Assembly: GCF_000961795.1 (NCBI RefSeq)
Contig: NZ_LADU01000033.1
Coordinates: forward strand, 1 to 48,493
Source: Hyphomonas sp. BRH_c22
Lineage (GTDB): Bacteria; Pseudomonadota; Alphaproteobacteria; Caulobacterales; Hyphomonadaceae
Length of the DNA stretch: 48,493 bases
Reading direction: 5' to 3'
Under the pieces are notes generated by a model. That model ran no database searches. It saw nothing but the letters and a program-made list of their open reading frames with translations, and had not been told where the DNA came from. The translations under genes were made by a program, and so were the position numbers. Within the stretch, counting starts at the first letter, position 1. Each line of letters opens with the position of its first letter. Below are positions 16,321 to 24,865 of the stretch, in pieces.

Positions 16321-17397
16321 ATGAAGCAACTGGCCTATCTTGTCTCCGCACTGGTCCTGCTGGCTGCGTGCAGCGCGCAGGGCAGCGTGTCCGGCGGCCC
16401 GGATACGGACGTGCTGATGGCCGACGCGCCCGCGCCGAAGCTGGCCGATTATGGCTTTTTCGAAGACGCGGGGGCGGACAGGCCGGTTGATGGGGTCGTG
16501 CCCTATGACCTGATCAATCCGCTTTTCTCAGATCATGCGATCAAGCACCGGTTCGCCTATGTGCCGAAGGGCAAGGCGGCGGCCTATTCGGCCGATGACG
16601 TGTTCGACTTTCCCGTCGGCAGCGCGCTGATCAAGACGTTTGCCTTTGTGCCGGACATGCGGGCACCGGGCGTGCGCGAATACAAGGTCGAGACCCGCCT
16701 GCTGATCCGCAAGGCCGATGGCTGGGCGGCGTTTCCCTATATCTGGAATGCGGAAGGGACCGAGGCGACCTATGCGCCTGCGGGCGGGCGGCAGGCCATA
16801 TCGGTGGTGGGCACATCCGGCGATGCGCTGTCGATCGATTATGCCATTCCCAACAAGAACCAGTGCAAGACCTGCCATCAGAATGGCGACGCCGTGCTGC
16901 CGATCGGTCCGAAGGCCCGCAATCTGAATCATGACGGCCCGGCCGGCGTGAACCAGGTGGCCGACTGGCAGGCGCGCGGCATGCTGGCGGGCGTGACCGG
17001 CGACGTGCCTGCAGTACCCTCTGTGCTTGATGCCCGCCTGCCGGTATCTGACCGGGCGCGCGCCTATCTCGATATCAATTGCGCGCATTGCCACAAGGCC
17101 AGCGGCTCGGCGTCGAATTCCGGCCTCTGGCTTGAGGCCGGGGAAGTATCCGACGTGAAGCTCGGCATCGGCAAGCATCCGACGGCGGCGGGGCGGGGGT
17201 CTGGCGGCATTACGTTCGTCATTGCGCCGGGTGACCCGGACCAGTCGATCCTGACCTACCGGATGCAATCGTCGGAGGCGGGCGTGGCCATGCCGGAACT
17301 GGGGCGCAGCGTGATCGACGAAGACGGCGCCGCGCTGGTGCGCGCATGGATTGCCAGCATGGACACAGAGGCGGGCCCTGATAAAGGAGCGCCATGA
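16321..17397 (+). CDS. Diheme c-type cytochrome lipoprotein (SO2930/TIGR03806-like)
   Basis: The product is 358 residues. It has a lipoprotein signal (LLAAC) and two c-type heme sites, CKTCH at 182–186 and CAHCH at 254–258. The N-terminal part (LADYGFFEDAG and VPYDLINPLFSDHAIKHRFAYVP) matches the HNE_0200/SO2930 family. The C-terminal part, with PGDPDQSILTYRM and a Met-rich context, resembles a cytochrome c fold. It is likely an exported electron carrier or oxidase paired with the beta-helix lipoprotein, but the pathway is unknown. Its stop overlaps the next start (ATGA at 17394). Confidence 0.88.
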   Translation: MKQLAYLVSALVLLAACSAQGSVSGGPDTDVLMADAPAPKLADYGFFEDAGADRPVDGVVPYDLINPLFSDHAIKHRFAYVPKGKAAAYSADDVFDFPVGSALIKTFAFVPDMRAPGVREYKVETRLLIRKADGWAAFPYIWNAEGTEATYAPAGGRQAISVVGTSGDALSIDYAIPNKNQCKTCHQNGDAVLPIGPKARNLNHDGPAGVNQVADWQARGMLAGVTGDVPAVPSVLDARLPVSDRARAYLDINCAHCHKASGSASNSGLWLEAGEVSDVKLGIGKHPTAAGRGSGGITFVIAPGDPDQSILTYRMQSSEAGVAMPELGRSVIDEDGAALVRAWIASMDTEAGPDKGAP

Positions 17398-17870
17398 CAG
17401 ACACATTGCAGATATGGGTCGATGGCGATGCCTGCCCGGTGAAGGACGAGGTCTATCGCGTGGCGGTGCGCCATGACGTGCCCGTTATCGTCGTGGCGAA
17501 CGCCTATCTGCGCATTCCGGAACACAGGCTGATCTCCCGCCAGATTGTCAGCGATGGCTTCGATGCGGCCGATGACTGGATTGCCGAACGGGCGAATGCC
17601 AGGAGCGTCGTCGTGACCGCCGACATCTTGCTTGCCGACAGGTGCCTCAAGGCGGGGGCGCGCGTTATCGGACCGACAGGAAAGCCGTTTACGGACGATT
17701 CAATCGGGGCGGCTGTTGCAACGCGCGCCATTCTTGCCGATCTGCGGGTTGGCATCAGCGAGGCGGGCACGCCGCGTGCCGGGGGGCCTGCGCCCTTCAC
17801 CAAGGCTGACCGGTCGCGGTTCCTGTCGGCGCTGGACGAGGCCCTGGTCGCGCTGAAGAAGGCCGGTTAG
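17394..17870 (+). CDS. YaiI/YqxD family protein (DUF188)
   Basis: The product is 158 residues. Family marks are IWVDGDACPVKDEVYRVA at the N-terminus, VVTADILLADRCLKAGA in the middle and GPTGKPFTDDSIG. The fold is PIN-like, with conserved acidic residues (the DGD, the TAD and the DDS). Nuclease activity is suspected for the family but not firmly shown, to my knowledge. It is translationally coupled to the cytochrome gene through ATGA. Confidence 0.9.
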   Translation: MTDTLQIWVDGDACPVKDEVYRVAVRHDVPVIVVANAYLRIPEHRLISRQIVSDGFDAADDWIAERANARSVVVTADILLADRCLKAGARVIGPTGKPFTDDSIGAAVATRAILADLRVGISEAGTPRAGGPAPFTKADRSRFLSALDEALVALKKAG

Positions 17871-17953
17871 GCGCCATCCCTTGCGCGCCTCCTGTGTTCT
17901 TGCCATGACAGGGCCAGTCCGCGCCGCCTTGGCGCCCATGCCGGGGATGCCGT

Positions 17954-18739
17954 TTGAGCCAGTCTTCCATACGTCTTGAGATCAATGCGCCGTTTGGCGA
18001 GATCATTCTCAACAAGCCGGAAAAGCGCAACGCCTTGTCGGTCGACATGTGGGCGGCGATACCGGAGCTGATGGCGCGTGTCACGGCGGCAGAAGCCGTC
18101 AAGGTTGTGATCCTGCATGGCGGAGAGGCGGGCGCGTTTGCCGCTGGCGCCGACATTTCCGAATTTGCGACGATTTACTCGACCCCGGAGGCGGCCGCGC
18201 AGTCCGGCGAAACGATTGCTGCGGCGCTGAGCGCTGTCGAGCATTGCCCGAAACCGGTCATCGCCGCGATTGATGGCGCCTGCGTCGGCGGCGGCATGAG
18301 CCTCGCCATGGCGGCCGACCTGCGCGTGGCAGGCGAAGGCGCACGGTTCGGCATCACGCCTGCGAAACTCGGGATCGTCTATCCTGCGGGCGATATGCGG
18401 CGTCTGGTGACGGCTATCGGCGCTGCGCGGGCGAAGGATATCCTGTTCACGGCGCGCATCTTTGATGTCGCCGAGGCAGAGGCGCTCGGCCTGCTCAATC
18501 GCGTGGTGGCGAAAGGCGAGGCGCTGGAAGGCGCCCGCGCGCTGGGGGAGGCTGTCGCGGCAAATTCGCAATGGTCGGTGCGGGCGATCAAGCACATGGT
18601 GGCCGGTGTGGAGGCCGGATGGGCCGATAATGGGCCCGAGGCGTCTACGCTGTTCCTTGACGGCTTTTCCAGCGAGGATTTCGTCGAAGGCTATTCCTCC
18701 TTCCTTGAAAAGCGCCCGGCCCGGTTCACGTTCAAATGA
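17954..18739 (+). CDS. Enoyl-CoA hydratase/isomerase family protein
   Basis: The product is 261 residues, the normal crotonase length. NKPEKRNALSVDMW near the start is the standard opening. FAAGADISEFA carries the CoA-ester oxyanion loop, and ACVGGGMSLAMAADLRVA is the signature with the second oxyanion glycine. The usual catalytic Glu pair is not fully evident, so hydratase activity is not certain. The start must be upstream of NKPEKRN; the only suitable codon is TTG 17954, with GGGG about 7 nt before it. Its stop overlaps the CoA-transferase start (ATGA), suggesting joint acyl-CoA metabolism. Confidence 0.88.
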   Translation: MSQSSIRLEINAPFGEIILNKPEKRNALSVDMWAAIPELMARVTAAEAVKVVILHGGEAGAFAAGADISEFATIYSTPEAAAQSGETIAAALSAVEHCPKPVIAAIDGACVGGGMSLAMAADLRVAGEGARFGITPAKLGIVYPAGDMRRLVTAIGAARAKDILFTARIFDVAEAEALGLLNRVVAKGEALEGARALGEAVAANSQWSVRAIKHMVAGVEAGWADNGPEASTLFLDGFSSEDFVEGYSSFLEKRPARFTFK

Positions 18740-20001
18740 TCGCTGACGCCTTTGCCCGGCTGCGCGCGCTCAGGCCGGGCCCGGCCCGTATCTATATTGC
18801 CGGGTGCAGCGGCGAGCCGGTTGCGCTGGCAGATGCGCTGAAGGGCGCGCCCGAACTGGCGCGGGACCTCACATTCATCGGCGTGCCCGTGCCGGGGCTG
18901 AACCGGACGGACTGGACCGCGCTGCACCAGTCGGCGCGCGCGGAGATGCCTTTCCTGTATGGCGACATGCGTGCCGGGTTTGACGCGGGCCGGATCCGGC
19001 TGCGGCCGATGCATTACAGCGACAGCTATCGCGAAATGGTGAGCGGGCCGATTGACCTGGCCGTGGTGATGGTGTCGCCGCCGGAAGCCGATGGAAGGGT
19101 GAGCCTTGGCGTGTCGGCGGATTTCTCCGGGGCCGTTCTGGCGCGGGCGGATATTCCCGCCATGGCCATCATCAACCGAAACATGCCGGCGCCCGCCGAT
19201 ACGCCGCGCGTGCCGCTGAGCCGGTTTGCCGTCGTGGCGGAGGATGACACGCCACTGGTGGAGCTGACGGAATCTGCCTTGCCGCCCATGTTTGCGGCAA
19301 TCGGGGAAACGATTGCAGGCCTTGTCGGCTCGCAGCCTGCCTGCCTGCAGTTCGGGATCGGCAATGTGCAGCAGGCGGTGCTGAAGGCGCTGTCGGAGGC
19401 GGGCGGCCCGGCGAACCTGCGCATTCATTCCGGACTGGTGACGGATCCGGTTCTCGGCCTGATCGATGCGGGGCGGGTGATGGATGCGCCGGGGGCGATC
19501 CTGACAGGGGTCGCGATGGGGACAGGCGCGCTGTACGAGCGGGCGGGCAGGGACAGGCGCTTCCGGTTCCGTGCGGTCGATGTGACCCATGGCATTGACG
19601 TCCTGGCGGCCATCGACCGCTTCGTGGCGATCAATTCGGTGCTGGAGGTCGACCTGTTCGGGCAGGCCAATGCGGAATTCATGAACGGGCGGCAGGTTTC
19701 CGGCATTGGCGGGCTTGCGAATTTCCTGCGCGGGGCGGCCGCGTCGAATGGCGGGATGCCGATTGTCGCCCTGCCGTCCACCGCCGCCCGGGGAACGGTC
19801 AGCCGCATCGTTGCGCGTCTCGGGCCCGAGGCCGTCAGCGTGCCGCGATCCGACCTCTCCTGGGTTGTAACCGAGCATGGCGCGGTGAACCTGCGCGGCG
19901 CGGATATTGATACGCGGGCCGACCGCCTGATCTCGATTGCCGATCCGGGCCACCGCGATGGCCTTGCGGTGTCGTGGTCAGAGATGCGCAGGGGGCTTTA
20001 G
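18736..20001 (+). CDS. Acetyl-CoA hydrolase/CoA-transferase family protein
   Basis: The product is 421 residues and resembles 4-hydroxybutyrate/acetate CoA-transferases. QFGIGNVQQAVLKAL is the CoA-binding stretch, and SVLEVDLFGQANAEFMNGRQVSGIGG contains the segment that carries the catalytic glutamate in this class. VTEHGAVNLRGAD is the conserved C-terminal end. These enzymes move CoA between acids via a glutamyl-CoA thioester. The acid substrate cannot be told from sequence. It is coupled by ATGA to the crotonase gene, so a shared degradation route is likely (inference). Confidence 0.85.
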   Translation: MIADAFARLRALRPGPARIYIAGCSGEPVALADALKGAPELARDLTFIGVPVPGLNRTDWTALHQSARAEMPFLYGDMRAGFDAGRIRLRPMHYSDSYREMVSGPIDLAVVMVSPPEADGRVSLGVSADFSGAVLARADIPAMAIINRNMPAPADTPRVPLSRFAVVAEDDTPLVELTESALPPMFAAIGETIAGLVGSQPACLQFGIGNVQQAVLKALSEAGGPANLRIHSGLVTDPVLGLIDAGRVMDAPGAILTGVAMGTGALYERAGRDRRFRFRAVDVTHGIDVLAAIDRFVAINSVLEVDLFGQANAEFMNGRQVSGIGGLANFLRGAAASNGGMPIVALPSTAARGTVSRIVARLGPEAVSVPRSDLSWVVTEHGAVNLRGADIDTRADRLISIADPGHRDGLAVSWSEMRRGL

Positions 20002-20005
20002 AGGT

Positions 20006-20497
20006 TCAGTCGTGGTGGCGGTCGCGATGATCGTGATCGTCATAGTCATCGTAGTGGTCGTGATAATCGCGCCGGGCCCCATCAAGCGATCGTTCGCGTT
20101 CCCAGCAGGCGCAGTCGCTATTCCAGGCATAGGCCTCGCCGCGCCCGTTTACGCGCAGGTGTGAGCTGGCATACGAGCCGTCATCAGTGTTGCCGTACAT
20201 GTCGGCATAACCGTCACCATCACTGTCGCAGACGTAGAAACTGCCGGTATTCGAACACCCCCGGGGACCAAGGTATTGTCCGTACGAATAGGCGGATGGC
20301 CAGCCGGAATAGGTGGAGAAGGCATGGGGCGCATAGGGTGAGTAGATGGTGCCGGAAGGGGGGTAGTAGGCAGCCTGGTAGGAGGATTGATAAGAGGCTT
20401 CGGCCAGTCCCTCCGAGAAGGCGGCCAGATCAGCCGATGTGCAGCCGGTCATGGCTGCGGCAAGGGCGCAGGCGCCTATCATGCGTGTCTTCATCAT
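20006..20497 (-). CDS. Lipoprotein with calcium-loop and His/Asp-rich tail
   Basis: The product is 163 residues. Lipobox AMTGC follows a short signal. The middle is Tyr/Ser/Pro-rich (YSPYAPHAFSTYSGWPSAYSY) and probably unstructured. CDSDGDGYADMYG is a DxDxDG-type calcium loop, like thrombospondin-3 or dockerin repeats. The last 20 or so residues are almost entirely His, Asp, Tyr and Arg, a likely metal-binding tail. AGGAGG lies before tandem ATGs at 20497 and 20494. I recognise no family. It faces the CoA-transferase 3' end and is divergent from the RNase D gene. Confidence 0.72.
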   Translation of the reverse strand: MMKTRMIGACALAAAMTGCTSADLAAFSEGLAEASYQSSYQAAYYPPSGTIYSPYAPHAFSTYSGWPSAYSYGQYLGPRGCSNTGSFYVCDSDGDGYADMYGNTDDGSYASSHLRVNGRGEAYAWNSDCACWERERSLDGARRDYHDHYDDYDDHDHRDRHHD

Positions 20498-20620
20498 TGT
20501 CCCTCCTTCGATACCTCAGGCTATCTTCAGGCATGGCGTGAGGTCAAACCGGATTTGGCCCGGCATTCTGGCCTGATCCGGTCATTTGCCCTTAACGCCA
20601 GCCATGCTAAAGCGCTGCCC

Positions 20621-21235
20621 ATGAACGGAATCACACTGCACAAGGGCGACCTGCCCAGGAACCTCGACTTCGGGCCGGTGGTGGCCATCGATACCGAAGC
20701 CATGGGCCTCAACCCGCTGCGCGATCACCTGACACTGGTGCAGCTGTCATCGGGCGACGGCACGGCGCATCTCGTGCAGCTGGGGCGCGATTTCAACTGC
20801 CCGAACCTGAAGGCCCTGCTGAGCGATCCGAAGGTCATCAAACTGTTCCACTTCGCCCGGTTCGACGTGGCCATGATCAAGCACTGGCTGGGCGTGGACT
20901 GCGCGCCGATCTGGTGCACGAAAATCGCCTCCAAACTGGCGCGGACCTATACCGACCGGCATGGCCTGAAGGATGTCGCCCGCGAAATTGCGGGAATTGA
21001 CCTGTCCAAGGCGCAGCAAAGTTCCGACTGGGGCGCATCAGACTTGTCCGATGCCCAGTTGCAATATGCTGCGTCTGACGTGTTCCACCTCCATGTCATC
21101 AAGGACGGACTGGAAGCCATGCTGATCCGCGAGGGGCGGCTGGAACTGGCGCAGGCCTGCTTCAATTTCCTGCCCACGCGGGCCGCACTCGACCTGGCCG
21201 GCTGGGGCGAACAGGACATTTTCGCGCATACGTGA
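20621..21235 (+). CDS. Ribonuclease D-type 3'-5' exonuclease
   Basis: The product is 204 residues, a lone DEDDy exonuclease domain without HRDC domains. The motifs are AIDTEAMGL (Exo I, D and E), LFHFARFDVAMI (Exo II, D) and LQYAASDVFHLH (Exo III, Y and D). Short single-domain RNase D proteins of this size are common in alphaproteobacteria. The likely role is trimming the 3' ends of tRNA and other small RNAs. A longer in-frame reading from 20387 overlaps the divergent gene and adds nothing, so ATG 20621 is chosen. Confidence 0.92.
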   Translation: MNGITLHKGDLPRNLDFGPVVAIDTEAMGLNPLRDHLTLVQLSSGDGTAHLVQLGRDFNCPNLKALLSDPKVIKLFHFARFDVAMIKHWLGVDCAPIWCTKIASKLARTYTDRHGLKDVAREIAGIDLSKAQQSSDWGASDLSDAQLQYAASDVFHLHVIKDGLEAMLIREGRLELAQACFNFLPTRAALDLAGWGEQDIFAHT

Positions 21236-21325
21236 CGCAACCGTCATGTGCAGGGCGCTTTCGTTTCGCCCGTATCGACTGTAAACACGGCCGACAGGAC
21301 TTTGTAACAGGCCGCAGGCGCTTTC

Positions 21326-22000
21326 ATGGACGCAGTCAAGCATCACGATCCAGCCTCGCTGTGGGTGCCCCGCCGGCAGATGACGCTGGCCGAGGCGCGC
21401 AAGCGTTCCGATCTGGTCCGGGGCCTGCGTGTGCTGTTCATGGCCTGCGCGGCCGTCTCCATCGGCCTGTTTGTGGGATATATCATCAAGAGCGCGCTGA
21501 CCCGGGATGCGGTCCCGGTAAGAATCTCGGGCGAGGAAGTCGTCACGATGCTGAATCCGCGGTTTACCGGGCGCGATTCGACCGGCCAGAGCTTCACGAT
21601 CACGGCCGAGGCGGCGCGGCGCAAGGAACTGACGGCCAATGCCGTTGACCTGGTCGGACCGATCCTGCGCGATGCGGCAGGCAGCGAAGTGCGGGCGCCA
21701 TCGGGCATGTATGACCGGGATGCCGGCATTCTGGAATTGTATGATGACGTCGTCATTACCGATGCCTCGGGCTATTCCTTCAAGACGGCAGCGGCCCGCG
21801 TGCATGTCGGCAAGGACTGGGTAGAGGGCATGTCGCCGCTGGAGGGCAAGGGCCCGCTCGGCGATATTCGCTCGGATTCGTATGAAATCCTTGACGGTGG
21901 CAACCGGGTCGTCTTTCAGGGTAATGTAAAAACAGTGATTTATCCGGCCGAGCCTGACGCGCCGGTAACCGACGAAAGTGGTGCAGATGGCAATCCATAA
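21326..22000 (+). CDS. lptC: LPS export ABC transporter periplasmic protein LptC
   Basis: The product is 224 residues. A cytoplasmic N-terminus is followed by one membrane segment (about 37–56) and a periplasmic beta-jellyroll with the family pattern MLNPRFTGRDSTGQSFTITA. LptC links the inner-membrane LptBFG complex to the LptA bridge in lipopolysaccharide export. Its 3' end overlaps lptA by 14 nt. The lptC–lptA–lptB–rpoN order is the usual one. Confidence 0.92.
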   Translation: MDAVKHHDPASLWVPRRQMTLAEARKRSDLVRGLRVLFMACAAVSIGLFVGYIIKSALTRDAVPVRISGEEVVTMLNPRFTGRDSTGQSFTITAEAARRKELTANAVDLVGPILRDAAGSEVRAPSGMYDRDAGILELYDDVVITDASGYSFKTAAARVHVGKDWVEGMSPLEGKGPLGDIRSDSYEILDGGNRVVFQGNVKTVIYPAEPDAPVTDESGADGNP

Positions 22001-22505
22001 GTTTCTCGGCGCGGCCCTGGCCGTTTCGGCCCTCGCAAGCCCTGCCATGGCGCAAATCTCGTCCGAAGGCGGCCCGATCTATATCGACTCCGAGCGCACG
22101 GAGAGTCTAGAGCGCGAGCGCAAGGTCCTGTTGATCGGCAATGTCGACATCCAGCAGGGCACGGCCCGCCTTCGCGCGGACACGGTGACGATCATTTTCG
22201 CCGGAAAACCGAGCAGCGAAGCAGGGGGTGTCGCCTCCGGCTTTGGCCAGATCCAGACCCTGGTCGCCGAGGGCAATGTCTTCTACGTGACACCGGAAAT
22301 GAAGGCCAAGGGCGACCGCGGCGTGTATGACGCAGCAGTGGATACGATCACGATGACGGGCAATGTGGCCCTGATGCGCGAACGCGATGTGGCCGAGGGC
22401 CAGACGCTGAAACTGGAAGTCGGGAAGCGCCGCACAACGCTGGATGGCGGCACCGGGCGCACCCGGATGGTGATCGAATCCGATCAGGATACAGCGGGCA
22501 ACTGA
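21987..22505 (+). CDS. lptA: LPS transport periplasmic protein LptA
   Basis: The product is 172 residues. A signal peptide ends at PAMAQ, and the OstA/LptA jellyroll follows with SERTESLERERKVLLIGNVDIQQG, a variant of the family opening, and repeated short beta strands. LptA subunits stack into a bridge that carries LPS across the periplasm. The ATG at 21987 is preferred over two upstream GTGs at 21978 and 21981 because the signal peptide begins there. It overlaps lptC. Confidence 0.92.
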   Translation: MAIHKFLGAALAVSALASPAMAQISSEGGPIYIDSERTESLERERKVLLIGNVDIQQGTARLRADTVTIIFAGKPSSEAGGVASGFGQIQTLVAEGNVFYVTPEMKAKGDRGVYDAAVDTITMTGNVALMRERDVAEGQTLKLEVGKRRTTLDGGTGRTRMVIESDQDTAGN

Positions 22506-22601
22506 AAAATTCGAGCAATAGCGTGAAGCCGATCTTAAGTATGTCAGGCTATGCCGGTAACGGGGCGACAATACTGCCCGTGAACAGGGACACACCACGA
22601 G

Positions 22602-23336
22602 ATGACTGAAGCGGCCGAAGGCCTTGTCGTTAAGAATATTGCCAAATCCTTTGGCAAGCGACAGGTGGTGCGCGATGTGTCTCTGTCCCTGCAACGCGGG
22701 GAAGTTGTCGGCCTGCTTGGACCCAATGGGGCCGGCAAGACGACCTGCTTTTACATGATCATGGGCCTGATCGGCGCAGATTCCGGATCGATTTCGATCG
22801 ATGGGGAAGATGTGACGCGCCTGCCAATGTACCAGCGCGCACGCCTCGGCGTGGGCTACCTTCCCCAAGAAGCCTCCATCTTCCGGGGAATGACAGTAGA
22901 AGAAAACGTCATGGCAGTGGCAGAACTGGTCGAAAAAGACCGGTCTGCGCGCATGGCACAGGTCGACAGCCTGCTGAGCGAGCTGCATGTGGAACATCTT
23001 CGCGGCCAGGCGGCCACGTCCCTTTCGGGAGGTGAACGCCGCCGGGTCGAGATTGCACGTGCACTGGCATCCCGTCCGAGCTTCATGCTACTGGATGAAC
23101 CGTTCACCGGTATCGACCCGCTCGCCATCTCCGATATTTCCGAACTTGTCCGCTACCTGAAGCAGCGTGGCTTGGGCGTCCTGATTACGGACCACCAGGT
23201 GCGCGAAACGCTGCAGATCGTGGACCGGGCCTATGTCATGTATGATGGTGACGTCCTGTTCAACGGCACGCCTGAAGAAGTGCTGAAGAATGACGACGTG
23301 CGCAGGGTCTATCTGGGTGAACAGTTCGCCGCTTGA
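22602..23336 (+). CDS. lptB: LPS export ABC transporter ATPase LptB
   Basis: The product is 244 residues. Walker A is GPNGAGKTT, the signature is LSGGERRRVEIARAL, Walker B is FMLLDEPFTGIDP, and the switch histidine is in LITDHQVRETL, the exact LptB form. GYLPQEASIFRGMTVEEN is the LptB Q-loop context. It powers extraction of LPS from the inner membrane together with LptF and LptG, which are not in this window. It is followed 23 nt later by rpoN. Confidence 0.96.
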   Translation: MTEAAEGLVVKNIAKSFGKRQVVRDVSLSLQRGEVVGLLGPNGAGKTTCFYMIMGLIGADSGSISIDGEDVTRLPMYQRARLGVGYLPQEASIFRGMTVEENVMAVAELVEKDRSARMAQVDSLLSELHVEHLRGQAATSLSGGERRRVEIARALASRPSFMLLDEPFTGIDPLAISDISELVRYLKQRGLGVLITDHQVRETLQIVDRAYVMYDGDVLFNGTPEEVLKNDDVRRVYLGEQFAA

Positions 23337-23359
23337 TTTTGAGGGCGCGGGCTTAAGGA

Positions 23360-24859
23360 ATGAAACAGTCACTCGACATGCGCCAGGGCCAGTCCCTGGT
23401 AATGACGCCGCAGCTCCAGCAGGCGATCAAGCTGTTGCAGCTTTCCAATCAGGAACTCGCCGAGTTTGTCGAGGCCGAGATCGAGCGCAACCCGCTGCTC
23501 AACAAGGCTGACGATAATGCCGGCGAACCGGCCGAGCAAGGCGAGGCGCCTGCGCGCCGCGAACAGCTCGCCCTGGATGACAATTCCGGCATGGGCGCGG
23601 CCCGCGACCAGCTGGATGCGCCGGGCGAAGATGTGTTCGAGCCGGGCACGGGATCGGATGCGGCCATGCCGGCGGAAGGCTCCGGCCCCTCGGCCCAGAC
23701 CGACTGGTCAAGCGCCACATCGGGCGGCAGCTTCAACAGCGAAGAATATGATTTCACGGCGAACCTCAGCTCTGACGTCACCCTGCATGAACACCTGCAC
23801 AACCAGTTGAACATTGCCGGCCTGTCGGCGGCTGACCGCCTGATCGGCGCGCGGCTGATCGACGAGACGGACGAGGCCGGCTACCTGCGTGCGCCGCTGG
23901 AGGATGTTGCCAAGGCGCTGGGCGCGGACGTTGCCAATGTGGCCGCCGTGCTGGCGGTTTGCCAGGGTTTCGAGCCGACCGGCGTAATGGCGCGCTCGAT
24001 TTCCGAATGCCTGACGCTGCAGCTGAAGGATCGCGGCCGGTTTGATCCGGCGATGGAGGCCATGCTGGCCAATCTCGACCTGGTGGCGAAGCACGACCTG
24101 AAGGCGCTCGCTGATGTATGCGGTGTGGACAAGGCTGACCTTGCGGACATGCTGACCGAGCTGCGCCAGCTGTCACCCAAACCGGGCAGCGGCTTTTCCA
24201 GCGATACGACGATTGCTGTGGCGCCGGATGTTTTCGTGCGTGAGCTTCCCAATGGCATGTTCGCCGTTGAACTGAATGCCGAGACATTGCCGCGCGTGCT
24301 GATGGACAAGGCCTATTATGCCGAGGTCACGGCCCTGCCGATGCGCGACAAGGAGAAGGAATTCATCTCCGAATGCGCCTCGAGCGCGACATGGCTGATC
24401 AAGTCGCTGGACCAGCGTGCCCGGACGATCCTGAAAGTCGCCAGCGAGATCGTGCGCCAGCAGGATGCCTTCTTTGCGCACGGCGTTGCGCACCTGCGTC
24501 CGCTCAACCTGAAGCAAGTGGCCGATGTGATCGAGATGCACGAATCCACGGTCAGCCGGGTGACGTCGAACAAATACATGTCAACACCGCGGGGCCTGTT
24601 CGAGCTGAAATACTTCTTCTCCGCCTCGATCCCGGCAACCGGCGGCGGCGAGGCGCATTCGGCCGAGGCTGTCCGTCACCGGATCAAGATCCTGATCGAC
24701 GGCGAGACGGACGATGGCGTCCTGTCCGATGACCAGATCGTCGAAATCCTGACCGGCTACGGCATCGATATCGCCCGGCGCACCGTGGCCAAGTACCGCG
24801 AGAGCCTGAACATTCCATCCAGCGTCCAGCGCCGCCGCATCAACCGCGCCAGCGCCTGA
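23360..24859 (+). CDS. rpoN: RNA polymerase sigma-54 factor
   Basis: The product is 499 residues. Region I has the Gln-rich MTPQLQQAIKLLQLSNQEL, region II is acidic (about 50–130), the core-binding domain follows, a helix-turn-helix lies near ADVIEMHESTVSRVTSNKY, and the RpoN box is ARRTVAKYRE close to the C-terminus. It directs polymerase to –24/–12 promoters and needs AAA+ activators, often with IHF bending, and ihfB is in this window. AAGGA directly precedes ATG 23360. The usual downstream hpf and ptsN genes are absent; a convergent nuclease gene follows. Confidence 0.96.
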   Translation: MKQSLDMRQGQSLVMTPQLQQAIKLLQLSNQELAEFVEAEIERNPLLNKADDNAGEPAEQGEAPARREQLALDDNSGMGAARDQLDAPGEDVFEPGTGSDAAMPAEGSGPSAQTDWSSATSGGSFNSEEYDFTANLSSDVTLHEHLHNQLNIAGLSAADRLIGARLIDETDEAGYLRAPLEDVAKALGADVANVAAVLAVCQGFEPTGVMARSISECLTLQLKDRGRFDPAMEAMLANLDLVAKHDLKALADVCGVDKADLADMLTELRQLSPKPGSGFSSDTTIAVAPDVFVRELPNGMFAVELNAETLPRVLMDKAYYAEVTALPMRDKEKEFISECASSATWLIKSLDQRARTILKVASEIVRQQDAFFAHGVAHLRPLNLKQVADVIEMHESTVSRVTSNKYMSTPRGLFELKYFFSASIPATGGGEAHSAEAVRHRIKILIDGETDDGVLSDDQIVEILTGYGIDIARRTVAKYRESLNIPSSVQRRRINRASA

Positions 24860-24865
24860 TCCCCC

